Shown one piece after another: positions 12,254 through 24,763 of a DNA stretch of 64,000 nt. The position numbers were made by a program, and so were the translations under genes. Every line of letters begins with the position of its first letter. Position 1 is the stretch's first letter. The notes under the pieces were generated by a model that made no database searches, was not told where the DNA came from, and saw only the letters and a program-made list of their open reading frames with translations. The DNA is from Paramecium octaurelia (Eukaryota > Ciliophora > Oligohymenophorea > Peniculida > Parameciidae), in the NCBI GenBank assembly GCA_905182995.1, contig CAJJDP010000143.1, forward strand, positions 80,372-144,371. The letters are read 5' to 3'.

Positions 12254-15200
12254 ATGATAGGTTTTCTGATTAGTGCTTTACTAGGGTATTGACTTTAAGC
12301 TAATTAGATATTGCATTCAGGGAGCTCCTTGTTTTAATTTCGATAAGATGTCATCTTCAGTTAATCCACTCTTGGAGGATGTGATAGAGATGGATTACAC
12401 AGGCAAGAATATCATAGGGTATGGAATGTGGCATAGATGGGTACCCATGCTAAATACAACAGAACTTAAAAAAACTACTCTTCCTTTTTTATAATTGATT
12501 TATGAATTTGATACTTTGAAAACAGCTATGTACTCCAAGATTTACGTGATTTGTGCCCTTGATATACAATAGTTTTACGTAGTTCTAGAATAGTTTGGAA
12601 GTTATACTCTAAGAAACCAAATCTCTTTGGATAATATCATGATCGAAGGGAGATGGGCTTATCTTTATTATTGTTAAAACATAGCTTCAGGGGATTTTAG
12701 ATTTTATTATAAATTGTTGATCGATAGTAACTACGATCAGACATACTTCATCTCTGGGGTTGAGAATGACAGAAAAAACAGAAGAAAATCTGGGTTTTCT
12801 GCTGGGTATATAACTTCAGTCCCACAAGAAACATCAGGATATCTGTATTTTGGCCAAAAGAGTGAAATACTGTTTAAGGACGAATTCTACAACACTATAT
12901 CTGATTTCAACACAGCCTTGAGCGCGGGTTGCAATTTTCCAGATTAGTGTTCTGCTGGCAATAAAGTAACATATATGTTTGATAATATCTACAATGTCGG
13001 TTAAATGGGATCAAAGATGGATGATTTATTCTATGCCGAAAGGAACTACGCTATCTCCACATGGATTAAATTGGATTAGTTGAATTTGGCTCAAAATAAA
13101 TCCTCATATACTGCATTACGAATGGCATTATTTGATTTTTATGCAGACGATTACTTGTAAGGAGACAGACAAATATGGTTGAATTACCAATAGGATTACG
13201 AGTACCCTGAAAATACAAAAATATCAGTTCATACTTTCTCATTTATTTTTGCCTAATTAACTTTCTATTAAACTAGAGAAGACGACAAATGGAGTGTCCA
13301 AGGTCTTAAATATGAGGATCAAGTCACTCAATGGCATTACTTTTCATTTTAACATGGGTCTTTTGTGGAGGCTGAAACTGGATATGGCAACACGAAGATT
13401 TATTTCAAATTCAAAGATTTTGAAATCACAGATTATTATGTTGAGAAGAAGAATCATTTCTCAACTCAACAGTTCGTAATGATAGTAGGCAGAGACAAAT
13501 ACGCTGAGTCCTTAATGAAAGGACAATTGGCATTTCTGAAATTAGAATATTGTTTCGGCGATACCTTTACAATGGTGATGGGTATGTCATTGATTATATT
13601 CTTAAGATTGCAATGTTCTTTGTAAATAATGCATAGGTCCTGAAGTGAATCAATGTACATCATGTCAACCTTCTCAATTCAGAGTATTAACAGACAATTA
13701 ATGTCAGTGTAAAAGGAACTACGTGGAGAATACCAATCCAAGTTTAGTGGTCTGTGAAAGTATTGATCCCTCTACATTAATTAGGCTTTACTGACAGAGT
13801 TGGTTCCAGTATCTTTTAAGAGGCCAGTCAAGTCAACACATGTTAACAGGGATAATTTTTAATTAAGAATGGGAACACTTAATAATGTCTAAGTTGTCCA
13901 ACTCAAATGAGTGACATCTCAATTCAATGTGGAGATTGTTACGTTAATAGTTAAGACTGGTATTTAAACCCCATTTGCACATATGACTATTTGGCATTCA
14001 ATTCCAATCCAAGCAATGCCTTCAAATTGATCAATAGAATGGAAAGTGCATATTAATTATTTACAATATCGGCTGATTTGAATCTGGAATTATGTCCTTA
14101 ATGTTTGAAGATAGTATCAGACACTTAATAATTGGATTCTAACAAATTAATATCACAATATCATCTAGGAGTTAGATCAACTATTCTATGCAAGAGTTGT
14201 AGCAAAGCAGTCAATAATTAATGTATTGATTAAAATGAAAATTGTGATCAATGTGATTCACATTACGCATGCTAGAGTTGTTAAGATGGATTCAAATTGG
14301 TTAGTAACTAGTTCTGTATGAAATGTCCAGATAGTTGCACTGAATGCACTTTCATTGGAGATGTTCCCTAATGCACAAGTTGTCCTGTTGGATTTTATCT
14401 ATCTGGAGGTAAATGCAACCAATGTGGTTGGAATTGCTTAATATGTGATGCATAGAGGTGTTTCAAATGTGTGAATTACAATTAGTATTATATCTCATTA
14501 GACGGCTAAAACTGTTATGAAAACAAAATCACTAATTGTTTGATTGCTTATGAAGAAAGTGTGAGCAACTCTTCAGCCATCTCTTTGCTCAAAGACTATC
14601 CTATTGTTTAGAAGAAAGAGGATGTTGTTGTTAAGTGTGCTTTATGCGTTACTCAGAGTATCAACAAATTGACTTCTTGTGTCATTGATTTTAATTTAGC
14701 TGTATCATCCAGATATCTTGAACAGAATAGCTAGAACGTTCTATTAAGTGCAACAAGCATTCCTTAAGGATCGTATTAATTGACCAATTCAACAAACACT
14801 ACTTCTCTGTGTGATAGTGATCGAAATTGCAAGAGTTGTGTATTGGAAGATAGGTTCTATTAGGATTCTTGGAAACTTGACATTACATCATTCTATAATA
14901 CCTAGTATGGTTAAGACTTTTTGGATTTAGTGTTAAAGACCAACGACGGAGAGATCAAATGCATCAATTGTTTGAAGGGATATGATTATGTAAATGGGAA
15001 ATGCATTAAATCTTGTGATTCCAATTGCAAAGAGTGTCAGATTATTAATGAATAAGCCATTTGCATATAATGTACAGAAAACTGGAATGGCTAAAGGTTG
15101 ACTCTGAGTAATGGAGAGTGCATCGAATGTCCATACAATTGTGCTTTATGCAAATAAAGGGATGCGCAGTCTCTTTAAACAGTCAATCCGTATTTTGATC

Positions 15201-18200
15201 CAACAAAGACTGATTTCATCAAATTCAGTTACATATGCCTCAAAAGTTATACCATACCTAGCGTGAATTTGAATTACGATTTCGATTTGGAGAATTTCAT
15301 TGAATGTTCAAGTGCATCCACATGCAAGCAAAAGGCAGTGATAGACTTGAAACTCTATTGCAACAAGAAGGTCTCAACTGTCTTAAATGGATATGATTAG
15401 GATTTGACTGCATTCGCTTCGCCTACTTACGAATCCGATAGTCATACCATAGTGTTCAATTAGAAGGTTCTCAAAGAGATGACCATTAAGATGAGATTGA
15501 TTAATGATGATACTACTTTATCATGCAAATTGCCTGACAATTTCCAAATCATTTCGGATTTAAGAAAGAATGTATTTACTTTGAAAACTATTAATCTTGA
15601 GTTCTATGGCACAACAAATGTGATTTTTAATGAAAATTTCATCATTACTGGATTCAACTAAGTATTGTTAAAGGATTTCACCTTGGTAAGTTCATCGAAA
15701 AACCAAAATCTGTACATCTATGATTAATTCCAATTCGAGTTAATCTTGGATAGCATCACATTGAAGGTCATCGATATTTCCTTTTCTATCGTAGTGGAAA
15801 ATGCCACCTCCATTAATATTGATCAATTTGCTATTCAAGATAGTAGAATAGTCAATTCAACTGGTATCGTACAATGTTTTGGAAGTCTAAAGAAAGATGA
15901 TGTGACCCTGCAACTAACGAACATCGATATCAAAAACAGTTAATTCACTAATTCAAAGATCTTCTTGTTCAAGTTATCTGAAAATTACAACAATCTCAAG
16001 ATATCAATCTAATCTACAGTCTTTACATCCAATCTCTTCAGATCGGGATCGTAAGCCTTTAGAACAGATTTCCCTCTTAACGTTAGGATGGCTGTAGTCG
16101 ACATCACCTAGTTTACTTAGACATCGGATGAACTAATTGAATCTACATTCGCTAGTTTTGAAGGAGTGAAAAGAGTGAATATCGATTAGATAGTCTTGCA
16201 ACAATCCAAATTGAGTACAAAAAGTAGATGGTTGATTCTACCATTATTCTCAATAACTGATCTGCAAGTAAAGAACAACATCTTGAGTACAGACGATGTA
16301 ATATTGATTTCCAATAAGGCATCAGTGTAATACTCTGATGCCAATGATGGAAACACCATAGATATGCAAACAATAAAATTTGAATTAAACAAATACTTGG
16401 GTAATAAGGCATTCATGGAAATCTATTAAACAACGTTTGTTGGATTGACAATCACAATTAACGACTTGTTTATTGACTAGAATGAATTATACACACTAAC
16501 CAAATTGTAGCAAAAATACATAGCATCAGAAAATTCAACTTTTTACTTTGACAGTTATGACTTGACTCTTACTAATACCAAAATTGTGAGAGGTAAGACA
16601 TTCCCAGAAATGGCAATTCTAAATAGTAACAAAGTGTAAATAGACAAATTGGATGTCACCAGAAATTCTGATTTCTTAAGATTGCTTAACAATAGATTGT
16701 CTTGTGTTTCAGCAAATGCAATACCTCAAATTTATACTACTATTTTGTACTTATATAACATCAAGGAGATAGATATGAATCATATCACACTCTATAAGAT
16801 CAAAAGTATCAATCAACCTTTGATTTCTATTAAATCATCAGATAGATTGAAAATTAGGTAAAAGGAGTCCATCAGAATAAGGAATAGTATCTTCAGTGAG
16901 AATCTGCTAATTCTGAGTAAGATCAGTGAGTTGTAAGCTATCATATCAATCATTTCTGAATAAAATCAGGATTTTCTTGTAGAGGACTCTAAATTTTTGT
17001 ATAATTTCCAACATAGTTACATATCAGATTTATCATTTGTATCCTCCTCAACATTGTTGTTTTCCAGTCCAAATTCGAGTGTCATACTGAACAGAAACAA
17101 CTTTGAAAAGAATATAGCTACGAATGGATAGAATTCAAACTTAGTTTTGAAGTGCAACAGCATTACAATAACAACTTGTAGTTTCCTCTATTCAAATCAA
17201 TTGCATTTCAATGTGATACAAGAGAATATCGTCTGGGGTTTGGAAAGCTTTGCCATTCCAAAACAAGAGGAATTCTACTAAGCATTTCCAATCAAGACAT
17301 TCGGTGGAAGTGCTTATTTATCTGCAAACACCACCATGATCAAAGATGTAAATATAATTGGTTCGATTTCATTGCTTGGAGGTGCTATCTATCTATAGCC
17401 TCAATCTGATGGTATTGTGAAATTTTAAGACATTCTATTCAAGGAATGCAGAGCATCTTTAGAATAAGTTTCTAATGCGCAAGGTGGAACAATCTTTATT
17501 GATGCATCCTCTTCTCAAATTTAGATGACAATTTTGAATTGCACATTCTTGAATAGTTATAGCAGAAGAGAAGGAGGTGTCATCTATGTGATTCCTTCGA
17601 GTAGCGAGAACAACATGTACCTCGAAGACGTACTAATTCAGGACTCTTATTCTATCTACTATTCTTTCATTAAGACTTTTGGGTCAAATCAATTGAATTT
17701 GGATGCTCAAAATCTCACTCTCCAGAATTCCTATTAAGGATTAAAACAATATTTGGGATAACTCTATTAACTATCTTAATCAGAGATAAGTGATTACCAC
17801 TTGAATTATATCTTTTCAATCAAAGGCAAGTTATCTTTGTAGAATTCCAGTTTCACTGATTACATGAATGGGTTAATCGAAATATCCAATGGGGAATTAA
17901 GCATGAAGAACGTCATAGTAAGTAATTATATTACAGGCAGTCAACCACTCCTCTCATTGTCAACTATTTCTGTAATCGTTATGCAGAATGTGTAATTCCT
18001 AAACATTTCAGTCTATGCTTTCAATGACAATATTGTACCTGAATGTGAAGTGTCCTACACTGCTCTAGCTTTAACTTGTGATTACTCTCAAATAGCACCT
18101 ACATTCATTGAAATTGACATGAATCAAACCATAATAGATTACTATTCAATTCTGAATATCAAAAATGTCCAATTGGCTTAGAGCTATCCCACATCCTTGA

Positions 18201-21200
18201 TATCTATAATCAATATTGATACAGACCATTCCATCGTGATTCAAAACACTAAGTTTTAGTCCATCATTTGTCAAAAATGCACTGAAGGATTAATCTAATT
18301 CGAATTTTTGAACTACTTCAAATTGGGCAATAACATAATCACCTTTGAGAAAGTACTATTGTAATCATCTCAATGTGGACAATTGAGTTGTATTGTTATT
18401 CAATAATAATATAACCAAAATCGATTGAGATTGCTAGTTGATGATTCTTCCAAGAACTCCATTATTTACACTGTCACTGTACGTGAAAGCACCTTTAATA
18501 ATAACTTTGGTACCAAAGGAGGAGTCTTTCATGTCAATGACATCAATATCCTCTTCGATAATTGCAAATTCCAATCCAACATTGCCTCTGAATCAGGAGG
18601 AGCCATCTATTTCCTTTCAAAACAAGCCACTCTGAACATCTACGATTCAGAAATCAGCAGTAATCAAGCTGCTGTTGGAGGAGCCTTCTTTTTATAAAAT
18701 TACACTCTAAATTCACCAAGTGTACTGAATCTGCAATTGAGAAATAATAAGGCACAGTTGTTTGGATAAAATTATGCAGAATACCCCAATCAGTTGACTC
18801 TGTCATTGAATGGCGGAGTTGATTACCTTGAAAAGGAGAGACTCTTTGCTAACTTAACAACTATCATCGATGTCATAACCATTAAACCGTACAATGTTTC
18901 CAACACTTAGAAGGATTACATCACTCTTCCCAGTGGACAAGCCATCAATACTTATAAATATTTTGACGAAGAAACACAATAATACTTATCATACAATTTG
19001 ACCTTCAGAATCATAGCACTGAACAAACAAGCCAACAAAATACAGAATCTGGATGGCAGCAAGTGTTCTATCTTTTCAAGGAAGATAAACCTCTAAAATA
19101 TCACTGATATCGATCCTCAAAACATGGATAATGTCACCAGCACTCAACCCTCTCCATACACCAGTGTGCAAGAGATAAGCTTCAACACAACCTCCCAAGA
19201 TTACAATTTAGATGAGATGATTGTTTATTTTGATCCGAAATCCAATTCCCAAGCTGTCTTGCAAATTGAGTTCTTGTGTAATTCTATTAGAATACCCATC
19301 TTCAATCCAGAACCCCCATATTTATTGAAATATCAAATCGAAAATTACAGATTGAGAGTGAATGTGTAATCCTTCGACTGCTAAGTTGGAGAATAGAAGA
19401 GAGATGAAGATGGCACTTGTCTTGTCTGCGATTCACAACAAGATTAATATTCCGTCATTGCAGGAGAGACTTGCCAAGTCAAAGACACCATCTCAACAGA
19501 GGCAGTCACTTCAGCCAGTGTCAAACTCAGACCCGGATATTGGAGACCCTATTCGTATAGTACTAGGATTGAATACTGTTTGAATATGCAGATCAATTGC
19601 GAGGGAGGTTGGACTCCAGGAGATGCCTCCTGCTTCTCGGGACATATTGGGGCTTTATGTGAGTAATGTGATATCTACAATATTATGGGAAATGGACAAT
19701 GGTCAGTGAGTGCGTAGTATAAATGCGGTAGTTGCAATGATGTGGGAGACAATACAATCAAAGTGGCTCTTATTAGTACTTGGTAACTTAATATTTAATC
19801 TATTTTAGGACTTTGATTTCCATTATGCTTTCAGTGAAGAGCACAATGGAAGCTGTTAATAACATGATCATAAGTAATAAGTTTTCGAAATATTTTGTTG
19901 AACAAACTAAAGCTGGTTAGGGAGGTATCTTAATTAAAGTGCTCACCAATTATCTCCAAATTATAGGAGCAGTTTAGACATTCTAACTTTCTTTGCCAAG
20001 TGCTCTCACAAGTGCATTCAAGACTGTTGGATCTCCTGTAGAGTCCATGAGTTATTCTTTGGATTGTTTCTTGATCAAGATTTCAGATATCAATGTCATG
20101 TATTTTAGAATGATATGGGCTTTGATCATGCCAATCATCTACATTGTAACCTTCTTTATTTTGTACGGAATTGCTATCCTTTTACGTCAAGCAGATGCCA
20201 GTAAGAGTGCCATCACCACCACCTTCATATACTTGTTCACCTATTTGCAACCTACTCTGCTTGGAGGCTTTGTATCTCTGTTGTCATTCAGACAAGTGTC
20301 GAATATCTTTTGGGTTCAAGGTAATGTGGCCTACAGATATGATACTGCCCAACATTTGAAATGGGTTCTTACTTTTGTATTCCCTTCTGCATTCACACTT
20401 GGATTGATCATACCTGCCTATATGTTTTTGAGCATGTACAAGATTAAAAACGATTTGAACGATGGAGAAAATAGAAAGAAATGGGGTTATCTATATAATG
20501 AATATCAACCCAAGGCTTACTTTTGGGAAATAGTAAAGATTTTCCAGAAGAGTTTCATCATATTGTTTTTGACATTCTACGAAGATCTAATTATCATCAA
20601 GGCTGCCTTGATCTTCATCATTGTGTTCATATATTCTCTACTCACCAAGAAATATAAACCATTTAAGTTACCCTACTTAAATTATTTGGATGATATGAGT
20701 ACATTAGTTTGTGGTACCTCCATTGTGTTGGGAATGACTCTATATTCAGCCAACTAGACTTCCAACCAGGAGATCATTTGGCCCTTCTACATATTTCTGA
20801 TCATCATCAATGGAGTCTTTATTGCAATTATCCTGTGGGAAATTCTGTGGGCTCAATTGGATGGCTAAGAGGAAGCCTTGGATAAGTTGAGAAACAAGAT
20901 AAATGTGAAATTCCCAGATTTGTAAAACAAGAATTGGTTGACAAGAAAACTATTCACCAATAGAGCTGAACAACGTGCCAGAATCAAGAAGAGATTCAAA
21001 ATGATTAGGGAGTATTTGATGGGCATTGTAAGAAACGAGAATAGAAAGAAAGACCATTTGTATCAAATGAATCCTTTGGATTTGACTGCTAAGTAAGATA
21101 TTTTAGAGATATTTCATTAGAGAAATGAACGAGAATGACTCATTATCTCCAGACATCAACCCAACTATTCTGTCCGTCCCTCGTTTCTACAATAAGATCT

Positions 21201-21271
21201 ACCCAGAAGTATTTGTAGATCAATATGGATATGATCATCAATCATAGGCTGATTTAAGTAGAGTAGAATGA
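12254..21271 (+). CDS. giant cysteine-rich, beta-helix-like multi-pass membrane protein
   Basis: 2963 residues after five introns (12286-12307, 13582-13606, 13760-13784, 19783-19808, 21093-21120); the joined length is an exact multiple of three. A signal peptide (MIGFLISALLGYCIQG) is completed by the first intron. Residues about 20-440 are globular. About 440-960 form furin-like cysteine repeats (CNQCGWNCLICDAQRC type). About 1000-2330 have repeating short beta-strand and Asn/Ser turns suggestive of a parallel beta-helix (GGAIYFLS, GGAFFL). A second cysteine cluster precedes several hydrophobic helices at about 2580-2860, containing GENRKKWGYLYNEYQP between helices. A basic cytoplasmic tail follows. 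Large proteins of this plan occur in ciliates; function is unknown. I infer a surface adhesion, sensing or channel-like role. Confidence 0.85.
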
Positions 21272-21295
21272 AATTCATAATAAATAAGTAGTATA

Positions 21296-22935
21296 TCATT
21301 TTATTTATCTTGTTGAACTCTATCCTCTTTAACTTATAGATGATTTCAAATGAGTCGATGAACTCGACCCTCTTTTCACTTGAGGTGGTCTCCAAGACAA
21401 CCCATTTTGTGAAGGACTCTGTGGTTTCTTCTTGCTTGTTAAAGTTAACAACATCTTCTAAATCTACAACTATTAATAACGAGATGGCTACATAATTGCG
21501 ATCTATTATGGGCCTATCAGATAACACGGTACTTAAAGTGGGATGATTGTCTTGGCTCTTTCTGGGTTTCTCTTTCATCATCTACTGAAATGATTTGCGT
21601 AACAAAGAGAGTGGCATCACACTCTAGGGTGTAAGTGATTATTTCAGAGTCTGAGTTTTTGAAAATTGCTTCTCTATGTCATTTAGATTTAATTGGAGAT
21701 TCTTCTTTTTTGAGCTTGATTAACTAATTTGTAATAGCTTCTTATCAATGAGATGATCACTTTGAACTCGCATCTTCTACTTCAATTAGAATATGTCCTT
21801 GTATGACTCATTGACATAATTGAAGAAATCAAAGAGATCTTCAGAATTACTTAATTCGCCATGTTCATTCCTTTGATTGAGATCAGTTACATCTATTTTC
21901 AAGAACTCCTAATGAATGTGAGTCTCATAGATATCAATGAATATTGGCATCTGAGTGGATTTCTTCTATTTGACAGCCTGCCAATCGACATTAGCAAACC
22001 AGGGATTCTTTTTCAAGGTAGCAAAGTCATGTATTCTTTCTTTAATATTCTTATTCAAAAGATTTTACAACAATGACATTACATCTGTACTCAAGTCTTC
22101 AGGGAAGGAGATGTCCTCATTCTAAATTTTATGGAATATTTCTTCAGTGTTCTGAGAATAATGAGGAGGCAAACCCAACAACAACTCATACAATAAACAC
22201 CCTAGAGTGTAGAAGTCAGCAGGATATGAATAACCTTATCGATTGACTATCTCTGGAGGCATATACTCAGGAGAACCACAGAAACTATTGGTTAGTTGCT
22301 CTTCGCTCAAATCCAATTTGGACAACCCAAAATCGGTGAGTTAAATGTGACCTCTAAGATCTATGAGTATGTTCTCTGGCTAGACATTCAAATTTATGAA
22401 TTACTTTCAGGTCTCTGTATAAGACACGATGCTGATGGAGTTCTTCCAGGGCACAAATGACCTCGCAAATGTAAGCTCGAGCTTCATCATCTGTAAAACG
22501 GTAATTTTAGAGATGGTAAAACATCTCACCTCCAGCAGAGTACTCCATTAAAAAACAAAGATGGTCTTTGGTTGCAAATGTGGCATACAATGGAATGATG
22601 AACTTGGAGTGATTCAGAACTTGAGACAGAATTTTCTTTTCTCTAAGGATTTGTTCCAGTCTCCTGCAATCAGTAATATATTATTTTTTGATCATCTTCA
22701 GAGCAAACAATCTTCCAGACACTTGATGACGTACCAAGTAGACTTCTGAAGTGCCCCCCTTGCCAATGCATCGTTCAAATGTGAAGTCTAAAAGACTGAG
22801 ATTTTATTTATGAGCATTCTATCTATAGACTCCAATCAAAGCTTCCTGTTTTAACTTGTGTATGGGCAGTTAAGCTGATTAATAATGATATGAACACTTA
22901 CCTCTCTCTTCTGGCACTGATAACATGTAATCCAT
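21296..22935 (-). CDS. AGC-family Ser/Thr protein kinase
   Basis: About 520 residues. Introns of 27 nt (22875-22901) and 25 nt (22380-22404) are clear. The kinase domain has [22 protein letters not shown], catalytic loop [12 protein letters not shown] (split by the second intron), DFGLSK and the activation segment [20 protein letters not shown] and FCGSPEY are AGC signatures (PKA/AKT/S6K-like). The Ser/Gln-rich C-terminal region has no recognised domain. The 3' end is ambiguous: a 25-nt intron beginning GTT at 21309-21333 would give TGA at 21296-21298. Without it the frame runs to about 21165 and overlaps the coding end of the convergent giant gene. I chose the non-overlapping end. It closely resembles the AGC kinase at 42891-45179. 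Confidence 0.85.
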
Positions 22936-23162
22936 CGTGATTGAATTCGAAACTGTTTTCAAAGCAACCAACTATTATGAATTTGGCGTTGCTGGATGTT
23001 CGCGAAGCTACCATAATTAACTCTCCGATACTCATACCTTGTTCAGGAGATCAGCCACACTCTTGTCCATTGCTATGTCGATCGCCACCTGTTTATCATA
23101 GCATCTTATCTACACAGTTCTAATTTTCTAAGAGTGATTTCGCTTGTGTTCTAACATTATTT
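22936..23162. other. intergenic, divergent
   Basis: Short spacer between the AGC kinase and the TraB-like gene. No ORF with coding character is seen; it probably holds both promoters. Confidence 0.45.
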
Positions 23163-24582
23163 ATGTTATAAAGAATTAAAATTGTTAGATCCCTCAATCA
23201 GAAATTGAGATATCGCTACGAGTAGCTCTCCGCCGAGCTCTACTTCCTCAACCAAAGAGACTGCTATGGTGCCAAAACACCCAAATCAGTCAAACTCAAA
23301 CCATTGAAAGCAGCCAATCAAGGATATCTGGCAAACAATCACGAAAGTTCAGACACTTGCTATGTCACTGGAGTGCCCTATGGTTAAACCAAAGACAAAT
23401 TCCAGAATTACGATCTCTTCAACAGTCTTAACACTCAGTATATCCAATTCCTCTACTTAGAATGCATCCAGATCTCATCGTATTGCAATTGGACCCCTCC
23501 CCTTATCTAGCAAGACAGAGATTCCTCGCTCACAAATGTGCACTCTAGAACGTGGAAGGCTACGAAATGTACGACACTCCCTTGATTGATCCCCTCAAAC
23601 CACATGCTTGGGAAGAAGCAGTAGTCAATCTAGTCGTCTTGGACATGCTCAATGCCAATAAAAATATGGAAGAAATTGATTGGTCCAAAGGTCTCAGCAC
23701 CTACTCCTACGCCAACATCCAATCCAAAGAAATACAAGAAGCCAATAAAAATCTATTCATACAAACTATCGACGAACACATTATCAACCATAGATATTCA
23801 GAATATTATCTCATCAATCGTGTCCTCTACACAGCCCTTATGGGCAAACACAAAGTTCTGTTGGCTGACATGCCTGATCATTTGCACAAATTAAATTTGG
23901 GTGGCACTCTTGAAATCCAAGAGGCCAGAGACCTCTTCAAATACACACTACAAAAGACCAAATAGATGAATGATATTCCCATCACTCTCAGAAAAGCCGC
24001 CTATGACTTCTTGCCACATGTCTTCTAAACCCCAAAGGATTTGTACATGACTGGGATGTTGAAGAGTGCTTTCGAAGGATGCGAAACCATAAATGCCTAT
24101 GTGGGAATACCACACCTAGTGCCCATCAACAATTATTGGGTTGAAGCTCCTCATGGTATCAACTATACTGAAGCCACTCGAATCCCGCCCAGAAGAACAG
24201 GAGAAACAGATGAAAATCAAATTGAAAAAATGGCTCTTCTAGATGTCCTGCTTGAAACCCACACTTGGGCAGAACCCTACCTGAGCAATCCCTTCCCCTA
24301 CATTGTCGAAGATCTTACACAAGTATCACTCATTCTAATTATTCAAAGGCCACAGCCGGAGATTTGAAGGCTATGAAGGAATGCTTCTTACAATATTACT
24401 AAAAGTATAGTGCCTATAAAAATGAATTGCAAAAGGAATTGCCAAATCTAAGAAATCATGATATTAAATTCATTGAATAAACTAGACAAGCCATTCCTGA
24501 CATGAAATACGAAAAGTCTATCGAGATCAAAGCATTAACTAACAAGCAATTATAATAAAGAAATGTAGAAATAGTATAATGA
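23163..24582 (+). CDS. TraB/PrgY-like domain protein (tentative)
   Basis: 456 residues with introns of 23 nt (23438-23460) and 26 nt (24323-24348). The ATG at 23163 is the first in frame after a TGA-free 5' stretch, and the basic N-terminus (MLQRIKIVRSLNQKLRYRYE) could target mitochondria. After the first intron the sequence MHPDLIVLQLDPSPYLARQR resembles the start of TraB/GumN-family domains. Later NRVLYTALMGKHKVLLADMP and AYVGIPHLVPINNYW resemble its DR-x-M and GagHv-type motifs. The codon usage is noticeably C-rich compared with neighbours, suggesting high expression. The assignment rests on motif similarity by eye; another mitochondrial protein family is possible. Confidence 0.6.
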
Positions 24583-24763
24583 TTATTTTTAATTAAAATT
24601 CAAATTTATGTTTTATTCATCAAATAATAAGGATTTAGAAATTCTCATAAATTGAATTAAGATAAATTATATAAACAAGAAGGCAACTATATATTTAGTT
24701 TTAATAAAAATAAAAATTTTTAAAACTTAAAAAATGAATTCATTGTTTATTCATGAATAAGTC

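Noticed and set aside
18438..18635. Second frame overlapping the giant gene
   Set aside because: Shadow frame; the +1 frame carries the repeats and has matching codon use.
21165..21295. Extension of the AGC kinase frame into the end of the giant gene
   Set aside because: It would overlap coding sequence of the convergent gene; a 25-nt intron gives a stop at 21296 instead. The extension remains possible.
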